Below, in pieces: positions 28,547 through 36,869 of a stretch of 64,000 bases of DNA. The stretch is from Thalassolituus maritimus (GTDB lineage: Bacteria > Pseudomonadota > Gammaproteobacteria > Pseudomonadales > Oceanobacteraceae): NCBI RefSeq assembly GCF_900156675.1, contig NZ_FTOH01000010.1, forward strand, positions 1-64,000, read 5' to 3'. Both the position numbers and the translations under genes were made by a program. The notes beneath the pieces were generated by a model that saw nothing but the letters and a program-made list of their open reading frames with translations, was not told where the DNA came from and did no database searches. How positions within the stretch are numbered: position 1 is the first letter of the stretch; the number at the start of each line of letters is the position of its first letter.

Positions 28547-28924
28547 ATGAGTGTAATGACCCGCGATGATCTGCTTGCAGAAGCACGTGCATCCGTAAAC
28601 CCCGTCGAAGCCGATGCTGCACAGGCGATGTTAGACGCTGGCACTAAAGTGCTTGATGTTCGTGAACCCGCTGAATACGTGATGGGACATCTGCCGGGCG
28701 CAGAGAATGTCCCCCGTGGTGTGCTCGAATTCAAAGTGGCCGACCATCCTTTGTTGGCTGATAAAGACGCTGAGATACTCCTTTATTGCAAAAATGGTGG
28801 GCGCAGTACCCTGGCGGCACACACGCTGAAGCGCATGGGATTTTCTAACGTAAAAATGCTGGTGGGCGGCTACGATGGCTGGGAAGGCCATACGGTAGAG
28901 ACTGATCCGAGTGTGTATAAGTAA
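28547..28924 (+). CDS. Rhodanese-like sulfurtransferase
   Basis: A 125-residue single-domain rhodanese. The active-site loop is CKNGGRS with cysteine 81, and VLDVRE and GHLPGAENVP are the usual CH2-type landmarks. The ATG at 28547 follows GGAG by eight bases; ATG 28556 is an alternative. There is no signal peptide, so it is cytoplasmic. The 96-base gap to ybgE suggests a separate transcript; TTGTCT (28482) and TTATAT (28506), 18 apart, may be its promoter. Confidence 0.9.
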   Translation: MSVMTRDDLLAEARASVNPVEADAAQAMLDAGTKVLDVREPAEYVMGHLPGAENVPRGVLEFKVADHPLLADKDAEILLYCKNGGRSTLAAHTLKRMGFSNVKMLVGGYDGWEGHTVETDPSVYK

Positions 28925-28978
28925 AAAAATCAGTCATCAAAAATAGTATCCTCTCTTTCTGAACCGGTAGGCGTCACT

Positions 28979-29602
28979 ATGGCTAGCAGATCGAAAAGCG
29001 CATTCAAAAAAGCTTCGAAAAATGAATTTCTACGACCGTTGCTGCTGTCGGCTATTGGCTTGTTGAGTAGTGTCAGTGTGCTGTCTGATGGTTCTGCTGG
29101 TGATGCATCAGAAGATTATATGGTGGTCGAAGCGCGGGCTCAGACAAAAGCCTTTGCACAGGGCCTGAAAGAAACCCTGATGCAAGGTATGAAGTCCGAA
29201 GGACCTCTGGCGGCAATCCGCCTCTGCAATACAGAGGCACCAGAGATCGCTGCAGCACACAGCAAAGATGGTTGGGAGGTGGGCCGGACATCGGAGAAAC
29301 TCCGTAACCCGAATAATGCGCCGGATGAATGGGAGTCCGCCGTGCTTGAGTCCTTTGCGCAACGTGCAGCAGCCGGTGAACCGCTGGCGACCATGGAGGC
29401 CTCTTCGCGAGAGGGCGGTACCTTTCGTTATATGAAAGCCATTCCTGTGGGAGGGCCTTGCGTGGTTTGCCATGGTGAGCAGCTGGCTGAGCCGGTAGCT
29501 ACCCGTCTCAGCGAGCGTTATCCAGAAGATAATGCCCGGGGTTATCAGCCCGGCGATCTGCGTGGAGCCTTCACCCTGACTTACACTTTTGAAAAACAGT
29601 GA
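28979..29602 (+). CDS. DUF3365 (Tll0287-like) haem-binding protein
   Basis: A 207-residue protein with a basic N-terminus and a hydrophobic stretch (residues 18-36) that serves as signal or anchor. A Tll0287-like domain follows. The c-type haem motif CVVCH is at residues 161-165, followed by the family-typical GYQPGDLRGAFTLTY. It is probably a periplasmic haem sensor or redox protein. It lies alone between the rhodanese and the DUF4331 operon. Confidence 0.85.
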   Translation: MASRSKSAFKKASKNEFLRPLLLSAIGLLSSVSVLSDGSAGDASEDYMVVEARAQTKAFAQGLKETLMQGMKSEGPLAAIRLCNTEAPEIAAAHSKDGWEVGRTSEKLRNPNNAPDEWESAVLESFAQRAAAGEPLATMEASSREGGTFRYMKAIPVGGPCVVCHGEQLAEPVATRLSERYPEDNARGYQPGDLRGAFTLTYTFEKQ

Positions 29603-29639
29603 GTGGAAACGATCATCACCCGACTGATTTTTTGAAAAA

Positions 29640-29670
29640 ATCGCATCCAGTTCCTGAACTGCCCCGTATA
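29640..29670 (+). promoter_or_regulatory. Candidate ECF-sigma promoter of the DUF4331 operon
   Basis: ATCGCATC (29640-29647) and CCGTATA (29664-29670) are exactly 16 bases apart, 44 bases before the DUF4331 ATG. The same pair of elements at the same spacing precedes the ECF sigma gene at 34241. The spacer contains the palindrome CAGTTC-ct-GAACTG (29648-29661). Confidence 0.6.
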
Positions 29671-29713
29671 GGACTATGCACACTCTGTGTATAACCTTAT
29701 ATCGGGAGCAGTT

Positions 29714-31249
29714 ATGAAAACGCACGCCACACTTCTGCTTGGTGCCATTACAGCGCTGACAGCTATGAATGCAAGCGCTTCGAGTCACCGAGAAGCACCA
29801 AACGTCACACGCCTGCCGGCCATTGATTCCACGGATTTTTACGCGTTCCGCAGTTATGAAACTGATCGTGAAGACTACGTGACTCTGGTTGCGAACTATA
29901 TCCCGCTGCAAGACGCCTATGGCGGCCCAAACTACTTCGCAATGGACCCGAACGCACTGTACGAGATTCACATCGATAACGACGGCGACGCGGTCGAAGA
30001 CATTACCTTCCAGTTCCGCTTCCAGCAGATGCTGGGTGCTATGGGAAGCGGTGTCGCTCTGCCGATTGGCGAAGGCGAGAATCAGAAAAGCGTCGCCATT
30101 CCTCTGAAAAACTTCGGCAATGTTGACACCGATGGCAGTGCCAACTTCTACGAAACCTACACCATCAAAAAAGTCAGCGGTGATCGTCGTACTGGTTCTG
30201 CAATCAGCCTCACCGACGGTTCAGGTGAAGCGACCTTTACTAAACCACTCGATAATATCGGTGAAAAGTCATTTACCGATTATGAAGCGTACGCAGGCGG
30301 TTTCGTACACGACCTGACTATTCCTGGATGTGACGCGGGCGGTAAGGTATTTGTTGGCCAGCGTAAAGACCCATTCGTCGTGAATCTGGGTAAAACATTC
30401 GACCTCGTGAATTACGTCCCCCTGGATGGTGATGGCAGTGCACAGGACGATGCAAACGACGATCTGGCAGATAAAAACGTCACCTCTATTGCTCTCGAAG
30501 TACCGATCTCGTGTGTTACTGGGTCTGGTAATGGTGTGATTGGTGCCTGGACCAGTGCCAGTCAGCAGCAGGCTCGTATTCTTAATCCAGAAGCATCGTT
30601 CGCTAAACCAGAAGTCAATGGTGGTGCCTGGACTCAGGTATCACGCCTGGGTATGCCACTGGTGAACGAAGTTGTCATCGGCCTGAGCGATAAAGACACC
30701 TTTAACGCCTCTGAGCCTAAAGACGATGCTCAGTTCGCAGATTACGTGACTCACCCAACCCTGCCTGCTTTGCTGGACATTCTGTTCCGTGATGCGCTGG
30801 GTGCATCAGACAACATTGCTCCATCGAATATTCCGCGTACCGACCTCGTTACTGCGTTCCTGACCGGCTTCCCCGGTGTTAACCAGCAGTCGACGATTAC
30901 TGCTTCAGAAATGGTACGTCTTAATACCGTAATAAACCCTACAGCAGCCGCTGGTCAGAGCGCATTTGGTGTCGTTGCCGGTGATCTGGCAGGCTTCCCG
31001 AACGGTCGTCGCCCTGGTGATGATGTTGTGGATATAGCACTGCGTGTTGTGATGGGTGCTCTGTGTCATCCAGTTGATCTGGATGGTGACGGTAACGCGA
31101 CAGACGACCTTGGTCTTTGTGAGCCTGCGGATGCACCAACCGGTGACCAGCCATTCTCTGACCTGGCTCCGATCGATTCGACTTACGTAAACGACACATT
31201 CCCATACTTGCTGGCGCCGCTCGCTGGTTCAGTAAACCCTGCACCGTAA
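29714..31249 (+). CDS. Secreted DUF4331 protein
   Basis: A 511-residue exported protein. The ATG at 29714 follows GGGAG and opens on a signal peptide ending MNASA; the next residues SSHREAPNVTRLPAIDSTDFYAFRSYE are the hallmark of DUF4331. The acidic DGDAVEDI and DLDGDGNATDD stretches could bind calcium, which is inference. Family function is not established. It heads a four-gene run with a lipoprotein, a TPR protein and a HupE-like membrane protein, and has an ECF-type promoter. Confidence 0.9.
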   Translation: MKTHATLLLGAITALTAMNASASSHREAPNVTRLPAIDSTDFYAFRSYETDREDYVTLVANYIPLQDAYGGPNYFAMDPNALYEIHIDNDGDAVEDITFQFRFQQMLGAMGSGVALPIGEGENQKSVAIPLKNFGNVDTDGSANFYETYTIKKVSGDRRTGSAISLTDGSGEATFTKPLDNIGEKSFTDYEAYAGGFVHDLTIPGCDAGGKVFVGQRKDPFVVNLGKTFDLVNYVPLDGDGSAQDDANDDLADKNVTSIALEVPISCVTGSGNGVIGAWTSASQQQARILNPEASFAKPEVNGGAWTQVSRLGMPLVNEVVIGLSDKDTFNASEPKDDAQFADYVTHPTLPALLDILFRDALGASDNIAPSNIPRTDLVTAFLTGFPGVNQQSTITASEMVRLNTVINPTAAAGQSAFGVVAGDLAGFPNGRRPGDDVVDIALRVVMGALCHPVDLDGDGNATDDLGLCEPADAPTGDQPFSDLAPIDSTYVNDTFPYLLAPLAGSVNPAP

Positions 31250-31279
31250 GGTCAGCAAACGTGAAGTAAGGAGTGTCAT

Positions 31280-31537
31280 ATGAAAACGCATCACTTATTA
31301 ATGATCGGGAGCATCGTACTGTTAAGTGCATGTTCTGACAGCAGCAACAATAATTCGACCGTCGATCTTCCTGATCTTGATGACGGCGTTGCTGAGCAGA
31401 CTGAAGTTCTGCTCACAGAGTTGGTCGATGATATTTTTATGGCGTCTGAAAATTCAGAGCCAGTAAAAATTAACGACCTTGAAATTGTTGATGACGCAGA
31501 CGAGTTCTCTTTCTCGTATCTCACTGGGGGTGAGTAA
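31280..31537 (+). CDS. Small acidic lipoprotein
   Basis: An 85-residue predicted lipoprotein with a signal peptide and lipobox LLSAC. The mature part is rich in aspartate and glutamate (DLPDLDDGVAEQTEV and further). No family recognised. AAGGAG precedes the ATG. It lies 30 bases after the DUF4331 gene and just before a terminator, so it is probably made with DUF4331. Confidence 0.8.
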   Translation: MKTHHLLMIGSIVLLSACSDSSNNNSTVDLPDLDDGVAEQTEVLLTELVDDIFMASENSEPVKINDLEIVDDADEFSFSYLTGGE

Positions 31538-31542
31538 CCTTT

Positions 31543-31569
31543 CGGGGCTGTTCTGCAGCCCCGTTTTTT
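31543..31569 (+). terminator. Terminator inside the DUF4331 gene run
   Basis: CGGGGCTG-ttctg-CAGCCCCG followed by six Ts. It separates DUF4331 plus lipoprotein from the TPR and HupE genes, so the latter are expressed by read-through or a weak promoter in the next 40 bases. Confidence 0.9.
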
Positions 31570-31607
31570 CTCACCAGAATGATAGATAATTAATCGGATA
31601 AAATATT

Positions 31608-32687
31608 ATGTTCAGTGGCTTACTAAAGAATCTTTGTTTCGGTATTTCTAAGACGGCTATTCTGCTGCCTTTCTTCGCCGCTCCGGCATTGGCTGATGTT
31701 TCCTGGTCTGAACCTGACGATAACATCGTGGTCGCTCGCTGGAGTAAAGAAGAGCTGAAGCCACTGCCTCAAACACATGCACAGCGCATGGATGAAATAA
31801 AAAAGCATTTTGAGCATGCCGACAAGCCTGGTGAATCATGGCGGTATGATCGTATTTACGTTCTGATGGATGGCCTTGAGTCTGAAGGCGGCGCAGTGTC
31901 TGACGTGCCTGCGGATGAGCTGACTTATTATCGAGCCCGGCTTTTACAACATCGCCATGAATTTGCCCGGGCTGCGAGTCTGCTTCAGAAAATCGATTCC
32001 GACTCCGCATATTACGGCAGTGCACGCCTGATGATGGCACAGGTATATGGTGAGCAGAATCAACAGAAGGCCGCACGCGAAGCGTGCCTTTCTCTGGTGT
32101 TAGAGCAAACGGATCTGGCCGCAGTTTGTAGTATCGCTCTGCAGGCGACCGCGGGCCCTGCAGGGCATGGTATTCTTACAGCATTGCTTGAACGCTTGAG
32201 TGACGACGACTCACCGCAAGGGCGTAGTCTCTCAGCCTGGGCGCTTTATCAGAAAAGCAAAAGCTATCTTAATGAAGGAAAGTACGCTGAAGTTGAAGCT
32301 CTCTATCAGCAATGGTCGGTCGATGCACGGCTTAGCGTTGCTGATCTTGTACACCGCAGCGAAGCGTTGCTACGCAATAAACAACCTGAAAAAGTCATGG
32401 CCCTTTTACAGGACTATGGTTCTGCCAATTACCCGGATGATGCAATAATTGTTCAGCTTGCACGTGCCGAGCAACAGAGCGGCAGTACTGAGTTGTATTG
32501 GAGAGATTACGCTGAAGAGCGTATCAGCCAGCGTATAAAGCGTCGTGATCAAAGTTACTCCGAGTTAATTTCTCTGTATTTCTCAACCGTTGGAAAAAAC
32601 GCAGAATCACGGAATCTGAGCTGGTTATCACAAGTAAATAATGCCCATAGGCATCAGTTTATCGCCGTGCAGGGGGATATATTATGA
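31608..32687 (+). CDS. Exported tetratricopeptide-like protein
   Basis: A 359-residue protein with an N-terminal signal (hydrophobic residues 8-29, ending ALA). The mature region is built of helical pairs with TPR-like spacing, for example LTYYRARLLQHRHEFARAAS, SARLMMAQVYGEQNQQKAAR and LVHRSEALLRNKQPEKVMAL. No catalytic motif is seen. It probably acts as a periplasmic scaffold. The stop overlaps the HupE-like gene by four bases, so the two products are likely partners. Confidence 0.75.
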   Translation: MFSGLLKNLCFGISKTAILLPFFAAPALADVSWSEPDDNIVVARWSKEELKPLPQTHAQRMDEIKKHFEHADKPGESWRYDRIYVLMDGLESEGGAVSDVPADELTYYRARLLQHRHEFARAASLLQKIDSDSAYYGSARLMMAQVYGEQNQQKAAREACLSLVLEQTDLAAVCSIALQATAGPAGHGILTALLERLSDDDSPQGRSLSAWALYQKSKSYLNEGKYAEVEALYQQWSVDARLSVADLVHRSEALLRNKQPEKVMALLQDYGSANYPDDAIIVQLARAEQQSGSTELYWRDYAEERISQRIKRRDQSYSELISLYFSTVGKNAESRNLSWLSQVNNAHRHQFIAVQGDIL

Positions 32688-33787
32688 AGCGTTTTATTCT
32701 TCTGTTGTTGGCATTGCTACCAGCCATAGCGTCGGCCCACCAAAGCAGTACAGCGTTGTTGACACTGAAAGAAACAACGGATGGATTACGTGGCTCGGTT
32801 CAATGGCAGTTGATTGACCTTGAGCAAAGCCTGGGGCTGGATCAGAATCGCGATGGTGAACTCCTCTGGGGAGAAGTGAAAGCCATGACACCGGAGATCC
32901 GGGCTTATGTCGGCCGACATCTCAAGGTTCAGCAGGGGGGCGAAGCATGCACCCCACAGTTCAATGTTCCTCTGAGGTTTAATAATGCTCGCGGCGTTAT
33001 GGCCTCGGCGATTGTTCCTGTGACGTATGTCTGTGCCTCTGAAGGACGCGTCGAAGTAACATATACCGGATTATTTTCACTGCTTCCTGAACACCGTTTA
33101 TTGTGGGACCTCTCGTCTGGTGACCTGACTCGTCAGGGTGTGCTGGAATCCTCAGGTAGTTTTTCTATTAATCCGGAAATGACGACTGCACAGCTGAACC
33201 AGCAGACGTTTTCTGAGTTTTTCGTTCAGGGCATCATTCATATTCTGCTGGGCCCTGACCACGTAGCTTTCCTGCTCACCTTGCTGTTGGTCTCAGTTCT
33301 GGTGCAACAGAAGAAAGACTGGCAACCAGCAGCAGATGTGCGGACCTGTGTTAAAACCGCTCTGCTGTACGTAACTGCCTTTACCATTGCCCATTCACTG
33401 ACTCTGAGTGCCAGTGCCCTGGGGTGGTTAGCACTACCCGGTTATTGGGTTGAGCTGATTATCGCCGCGTCTGTGGTGGTTGCAGCGTTGCACAATCTTC
33501 GCCCTTACTTACCAGCCAGTGCCGTTGTTGTATTCCTGTTTGGTCTGGTACACGGTTTCGGTTTTGCCAGCGTGCTTGGTGAGTTGACGACGGGCACAGG
33601 AAACATTGTCTGGGCTTTGTTTGGCTTCAATCTGGGTGTCGAAGCGGGACAGGTTGCGATTACCTTGGTGGTCATGCCGCTGCTTATTAGTCTGCGCCGC
33701 CTGGGTTGGTATCGTCAGGTGCTGGTTCGCTACCTCTCGGCAGCACTGGCAGTACTGGGGAGTTATTGGGTGCTGGCGCGTATCTGA
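32684..33787 (+). CDS. HupE/UreJ-type membrane protein with an EF-hand loop
   Basis: A 367-residue protein. A signal peptide (1-18, ending ASA) is followed by a periplasmic domain of about 155 residues. That domain holds a textbook twelve-residue EF-hand loop, D53-x-N55-x-D57-G-E59 to E64, suggesting calcium binding. From about residue 180 come six or seven membrane helices with HILLGPDHVAFLLTL (H186, D192, H193), the metal-binding-like signature of the HupE/UreJ_2 family. It may be a metal permease, but the substrate is unknown. Coupled to the TPR gene. Confidence 0.85.
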   Translation: MKRFILLLLALLPAIASAHQSSTALLTLKETTDGLRGSVQWQLIDLEQSLGLDQNRDGELLWGEVKAMTPEIRAYVGRHLKVQQGGEACTPQFNVPLRFNNARGVMASAIVPVTYVCASEGRVEVTYTGLFSLLPEHRLLWDLSSGDLTRQGVLESSGSFSINPEMTTAQLNQQTFSEFFVQGIIHILLGPDHVAFLLTLLLVSVLVQQKKDWQPAADVRTCVKTALLYVTAFTIAHSLTLSASALGWLALPGYWVELIIAASVVVAALHNLRPYLPASAVVVFLFGLVHGFGFASVLGELTTGTGNIVWALFGFNLGVEAGQVAITLVVMPLLISLRRLGWYRQVLVRYLSAALAVLGSYWVLARI

Positions 33788-33805
33788 GGCTCGTCTGGAC
33801 AGGAG

Positions 33806-34126
33806 TCACGCGCATTCAATGCAGCGCGTGCTGTATGGAACGGCGATCAGACGAGCTTCGGCAATCTTGTCGCCACACTGATCACAGATGCCGTATTGGC
33901 CAAGCGCGATGCGCTTCAGGGCATCACGTATGTGGTCAGCTTCGTGCAGGGCCTCGTCAGCGATGACACTAAGAACTTCGTCATTGGCGGATTCTGTCGC
34001 TTGCTCCTCGAAGTCGGCAGACAGTGGTTCATCGCGGTGACTGGCGTGACGCGAGGCCTTATCTGAGCGCGCTTCAAGGGCCTCAAGGCGTTCAAGAAGG
34101 TCGGTTCGTATTCTCTCGATGTTCAT
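33806..34126 (-). CDS. DksA/TraR-type zinc-finger protein
   Basis: A 106-residue protein. The ATG at 34126 follows AGGGAA; the open frame before it is not supported. The N-terminal half is a helical coiled coil, and the C-terminal finger is CDQC-x17-CIEC, a four-cysteine DksA type. It could bind the RNA polymerase secondary channel like DksA or TraR. It is shorter than DksA (151 in E. coli). It lies convergent to the HupE-like gene (18 bases) and divergent from the ECF sigma gene. Confidence 0.88.
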   Translation of the reverse strand: MNIERIRTDLLERLEALEARSDKASRHASHRDEPLSADFEEQATESANDEVLSVIADEALHEADHIRDALKRIALGQYGICDQCGDKIAEARLIAVPYSTRCIECA

Positions 34127-34240
34127 AGATTTCCCTTGCAGTGGGTCTGTCGGAGACTGGTAGTCCCTGTGTCTCAGAATACACCCGGGGTAACCTGAAA
34201 CATTGATATGAATCATCATCGCGCGTGATGTGGAAATGCC

Positions 34241-34271
34241 ATCTAATCTGAATGACAAGGCTATCCGTATA
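34241..34271 (+). promoter_or_regulatory. Candidate autoregulated promoter of the ECF sigma gene
   Basis: ATCTAATC (34241-34248), 16 bases, then CCGTATA (34265-34271). It has the same layout as the site before the DUF4331 gene. ECF sigma factors usually drive their own promoter, so the shared pair is best read as their recognition sequence. Confidence 0.6.
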
Positions 34272-34304
34272 TAGTCATAACGATTATCAAAGGAGTTATT
34301 CTGT

Positions 34305-34841
34305 ATGGATCCAGAACTTCAGCTGCAGCTGATCAGAGGCGTGGCTCGGGGAGAGCGACCAGCGTTTGAGGAGTTGTACCAGGCCGCGGGGCCAAGATTG
34401 TACGGCGTGGCTATGCAACTAATGCGTTCACCGGAGCGGGCCGAAGAAGCCCTGCAGGAAGCTTTCGTCAAAATCTGGCATAACGCCGGTGACTATCATC
34501 AGGGGCGTGGCAGTGTCATGACCTGGATGAGCAGCATCGTACGCTATCGCTGCATAGATCTGTTGAGGTCAAAGAGCGCAAAGGAGGACCGACAGGATTC
34601 TCTCGATGAGGAAGGTGCCCCGGAACTGATTGCCCCGGAGCAACCAGAGGATCCTGAAAATCAGGCTCTGGAGCGTTGTATGCAGACGCTGGATACGCAT
34701 GATCTGCAATACATTCACCTGGCATATTATCGTGGCATGACGCACGCGGAGATACAGGCCCACACGGGAACGCCATTGGGTACCGTGAAGAGTTGGATAC
34801 GGCGCGGCCTTCAACGTCTGAAGAGGTGTCTTGAAGAATGA
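34305..34841 (+). CDS. ECF-family RNA polymerase sigma factor
   Basis: A 178-residue sigma factor holding only regions 2 and 4, as expected for the ECF class. Region 2 spans about residues 20-90 (EELYQAAGPRLYGVAMQLM, then EALQEAFVKIWHNA). Region 4 is at about 125-175, with the helix-turn-helix YYRGMTHAEIQAHTGTPLGT. AAGGAG precedes the ATG. It overlaps the anti-sigma gene by four bases, so the two are co-translated. The partner type suggests the SigK/RskA-like group. Confidence 0.93.
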   Translation: MDPELQLQLIRGVARGERPAFEELYQAAGPRLYGVAMQLMRSPERAEEALQEAFVKIWHNAGDYHQGRGSVMTWMSSIVRYRCIDLLRSKSAKEDRQDSLDEEGAPELIAPEQPEDPENQALERCMQTLDTHDLQYIHLAYYRGMTHAEIQAHTGTPLGTVKSWIRRGLQRLKRCLEE

Positions 34842-35545
34842 ATTATTTAAACGACGAACGTCTTGATGCGCTGGCGGCAGACTATGTCATGGGCACTATG
34901 CAAGGGCAGGCTCGCCGTCGCTTTGTGCGACTGATGCAGGCTTATCAGAAAGTACGCGAACGGGTATGGCATTGGGAGCAGCTACTCGCCCCAATGAACG
35001 GCAAAGTGGAAGCTCAGCAGCCACCTGAAAGAGTCTGGCAGGAAATCAGTCGCCGTGTCGGTTTTATTGATACCACTCAGAGTGCTGCTAACGATGAGCC
35101 CCAGAGTAAAGGCGTGATGGCCTGGGCTGGTGGCTTTGCGACTGCCGCAGTGTTGTTAATCGGCGTGTTCCTGATGCGTCCAGATCCAACCGTTGTGCCT
35201 GGAGTCGCACCAGAAACTATGATCGAGCAGGTTGCTGTGTTCACACAGGATGACCAGCCTCTGTGGTTGATGGAAGTTGCTGGCAATGAACTGACCGTAC
35301 AGGCAACCGCCGCAGTGGAAACCTCGGATCAGCATGATTACGAACTCTGGATTGTGCCCGAAGATGGCAGTGCCCCCGTATCACTGGGTCTGATGCCAGA
35401 AAGCGGACGTATTACTCGGGCCCTTGCGGTGAATACGCACGACATTGCCATTAAAGCGGTCGCCGTCAGTCTTGAGGCGCCGGGCGGTTCTGTTACCGGA
35501 GCACCGGGCGAAGTTCTGTACGTGACTGGATTAACGATTCTGTAG
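34838..35545 (+). CDS. RskA-type membrane anti-sigma factor
   Basis: A 235-residue protein. The N-terminal cytoplasmic helical domain (1-80, LAADYVMGTMQGQARRRF) would hold the sigma factor. One membrane segment is at about 92-113, and the periplasmic part has the RskA fold pattern (ending DYELWIVPEDGSAPVSLGL, then FAVTL-like strands). Release probably needs a membrane-localised signal and proteolysis, as known for RskA. It is followed by a terminator. Confidence 0.88.
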   Translation: MNYLNDERLDALAADYVMGTMQGQARRRFVRLMQAYQKVRERVWHWEQLLAPMNGKVEAQQPPERVWQEISRRVGFIDTTQSAANDEPQSKGVMAWAGGFATAAVLLIGVFLMRPDPTVVPGVAPETMIEQVAVFTQDDQPLWLMEVAGNELTVQATAAVETSDQHDYELWIVPEDGSAPVSLGLMPESGRITRALAVNTHDIAIKAVAVSLEAPGGSVTGAPGEVLYVTGLTIL

Positions 35546-35572
35546 TTTTAAGCAGAAGGCTGACTAAGGCGC

Positions 35573-35606
35573 AAAAAAAAGCCGGCACAAGGCGCCGGCT
35601 TTTTTA
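35573..35606. terminator. Terminator, left copy of a near-identical pair
   Basis: Eight As, GCCGGC-acaaggc-GCCGGC, six Ts. It can act in both directions. Almost the same sequence recurs at 37273-37302. Confidence 0.92.
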
Positions 35607-35722
35607 TTCCTCCTCAATGCAGCTGTGGCCCGAATGCCTTTTGTCTGGAATAAAAGTGTTTATACTCATAGGCCTGTCAGAGCGATATCGCTATTCTGAA
35701 TCTGAGACAAGGATGCTTCTCA

Positions 35723-36811
35723 ATGTTTTCCAATAACGCTTCCGCCGAGGATCAGTTGATTTCCGACCAGTCCGTCAGTATGACTTCTGAAGCCACTCGG
35801 GAATATCAGAAACTGCTGCAATTAGCGGAAAACGACAGTTACTACTGGGCACAAATTGCCGTTAATGTCTTGGATGAGCTGCTCTCAGGTCGCCTTCCGG
35901 AAAACAGTATCCTGATTGCTTCTCATCCTACTTCTGAAACAGATAGACATGAGTATGTGCTTACTCTGCCCGGATGTAAGGTGCACTTCGAGAAGTCGTC
36001 TGCTGGCCTCTGCTCTGTTAATTTCTGTAAAGTCCTTTCTCTTGAGGTGGATACTAGCTATGGCGAAAGCGTTGAAGCCTGTAAGAAGCCCGGTCTTTAC
36101 TCTGCATCCAGAATCGAAGACGGGTGGGACGTTGATCGTAAGCCGTGCGGGTTAATAACGGAGGAGAAAAACCGGCTCGTGGCTATCTGTGATAGTGTTT
36201 ATAAAAGCCCCTCTGAGGCTGCCGAAATTGTAGCGAGACGTATTTGCCAGGCGCCAATGTCCGGTGGTGCTTTAATGGTTAAAGATGATGGATTTGACCT
36301 GCACTTTACTCCGGGCGAAAGGTCGTTTGGTGGGTGGAAGAATTACCACAAAGCTGTTCGCCCTAATAAGAATACCGAAGCTCATGAGTCAGCACTGCTT
36401 TTAGCGAGCGCAATGTACCAAGCTAAGGATGTGAAGGGAGTGGCCTGGATATCAGAGGACGGTGGCTCAGCGGTACTGACTCAGGCAATGACGATTCTGA
36501 GTGAAAGAGGGGTTAAATTGCCAAATCATACAGCGTTCCTCTTTAATCCAACTACGCCGCCTGATATAGCGCTTAAAGCCGCACAGAGTATTGGCTTGAA
36601 TCTGGATAATGAATTTACTGTATGCCGCTCGTTCAATATAGTCGGTAATGGAGTAAGGTTAGCCACGTTTAATATTCTGAAGTTTATCTTTACGGCTTAT
36701 TTTACCTTCCTTAGCTGTGCGGCCTTATTGGGGTTTCTACCGGATGTTTTGCCAGACGGTATCATGAGGTTACTGATAGACTTACAGGTAAGATTTGATG
36801 GGCTTTTCTGA
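35723..36811 (+). CDS. Unrecognised 362-residue protein with a C-terminal membrane segment
   Basis: I do not recognise a family. The ATG gives 362 residues and no signal peptide. The middle part carries several cysteines (VNFCKVL, EACKKPG, RKPCGL, RRICQAP). A later region reads like an alpha/beta domain (GVAWISEDGGSAVLTQAM, then AFLFNPTTPPD). One hydrophobic stretch near residues 318-342 could anchor it by its tail. It lies with the next gene between two near-identical terminators, and its codons look more A/T-rich than the surroundings. Possibly acquired. Confidence 0.65.
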   Translation: MFSNNASAEDQLISDQSVSMTSEATREYQKLLQLAENDSYYWAQIAVNVLDELLSGRLPENSILIASHPTSETDRHEYVLTLPGCKVHFEKSSAGLCSVNFCKVLSLEVDTSYGESVEACKKPGLYSASRIEDGWDVDRKPCGLITEEKNRLVAICDSVYKSPSEAAEIVARRICQAPMSGGALMVKDDGFDLHFTPGERSFGGWKNYHKAVRPNKNTEAHESALLLASAMYQAKDVKGVAWISEDGGSAVLTQAMTILSERGVKLPNHTAFLFNPTTPPDIALKAAQSIGLNLDNEFTVCRSFNIVGNGVRLATFNILKFIFTAYFTFLSCAALLGFLPDVLPDGIMRLLIDLQVRFDGLF

Positions 36812-36869
36812 TGTGTGAATTTTTTAGTAATTCCAAATTAAAGCGTTACGCCTAGGATATTTCAAGCGG

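Noticed and set aside
29108-29971. 287-residue minus-strand open frame over the DUF3365 and DUF4331 genes
   Set aside because: Covers two genes with clear signal peptides and motifs on the other strand and shows no domain.
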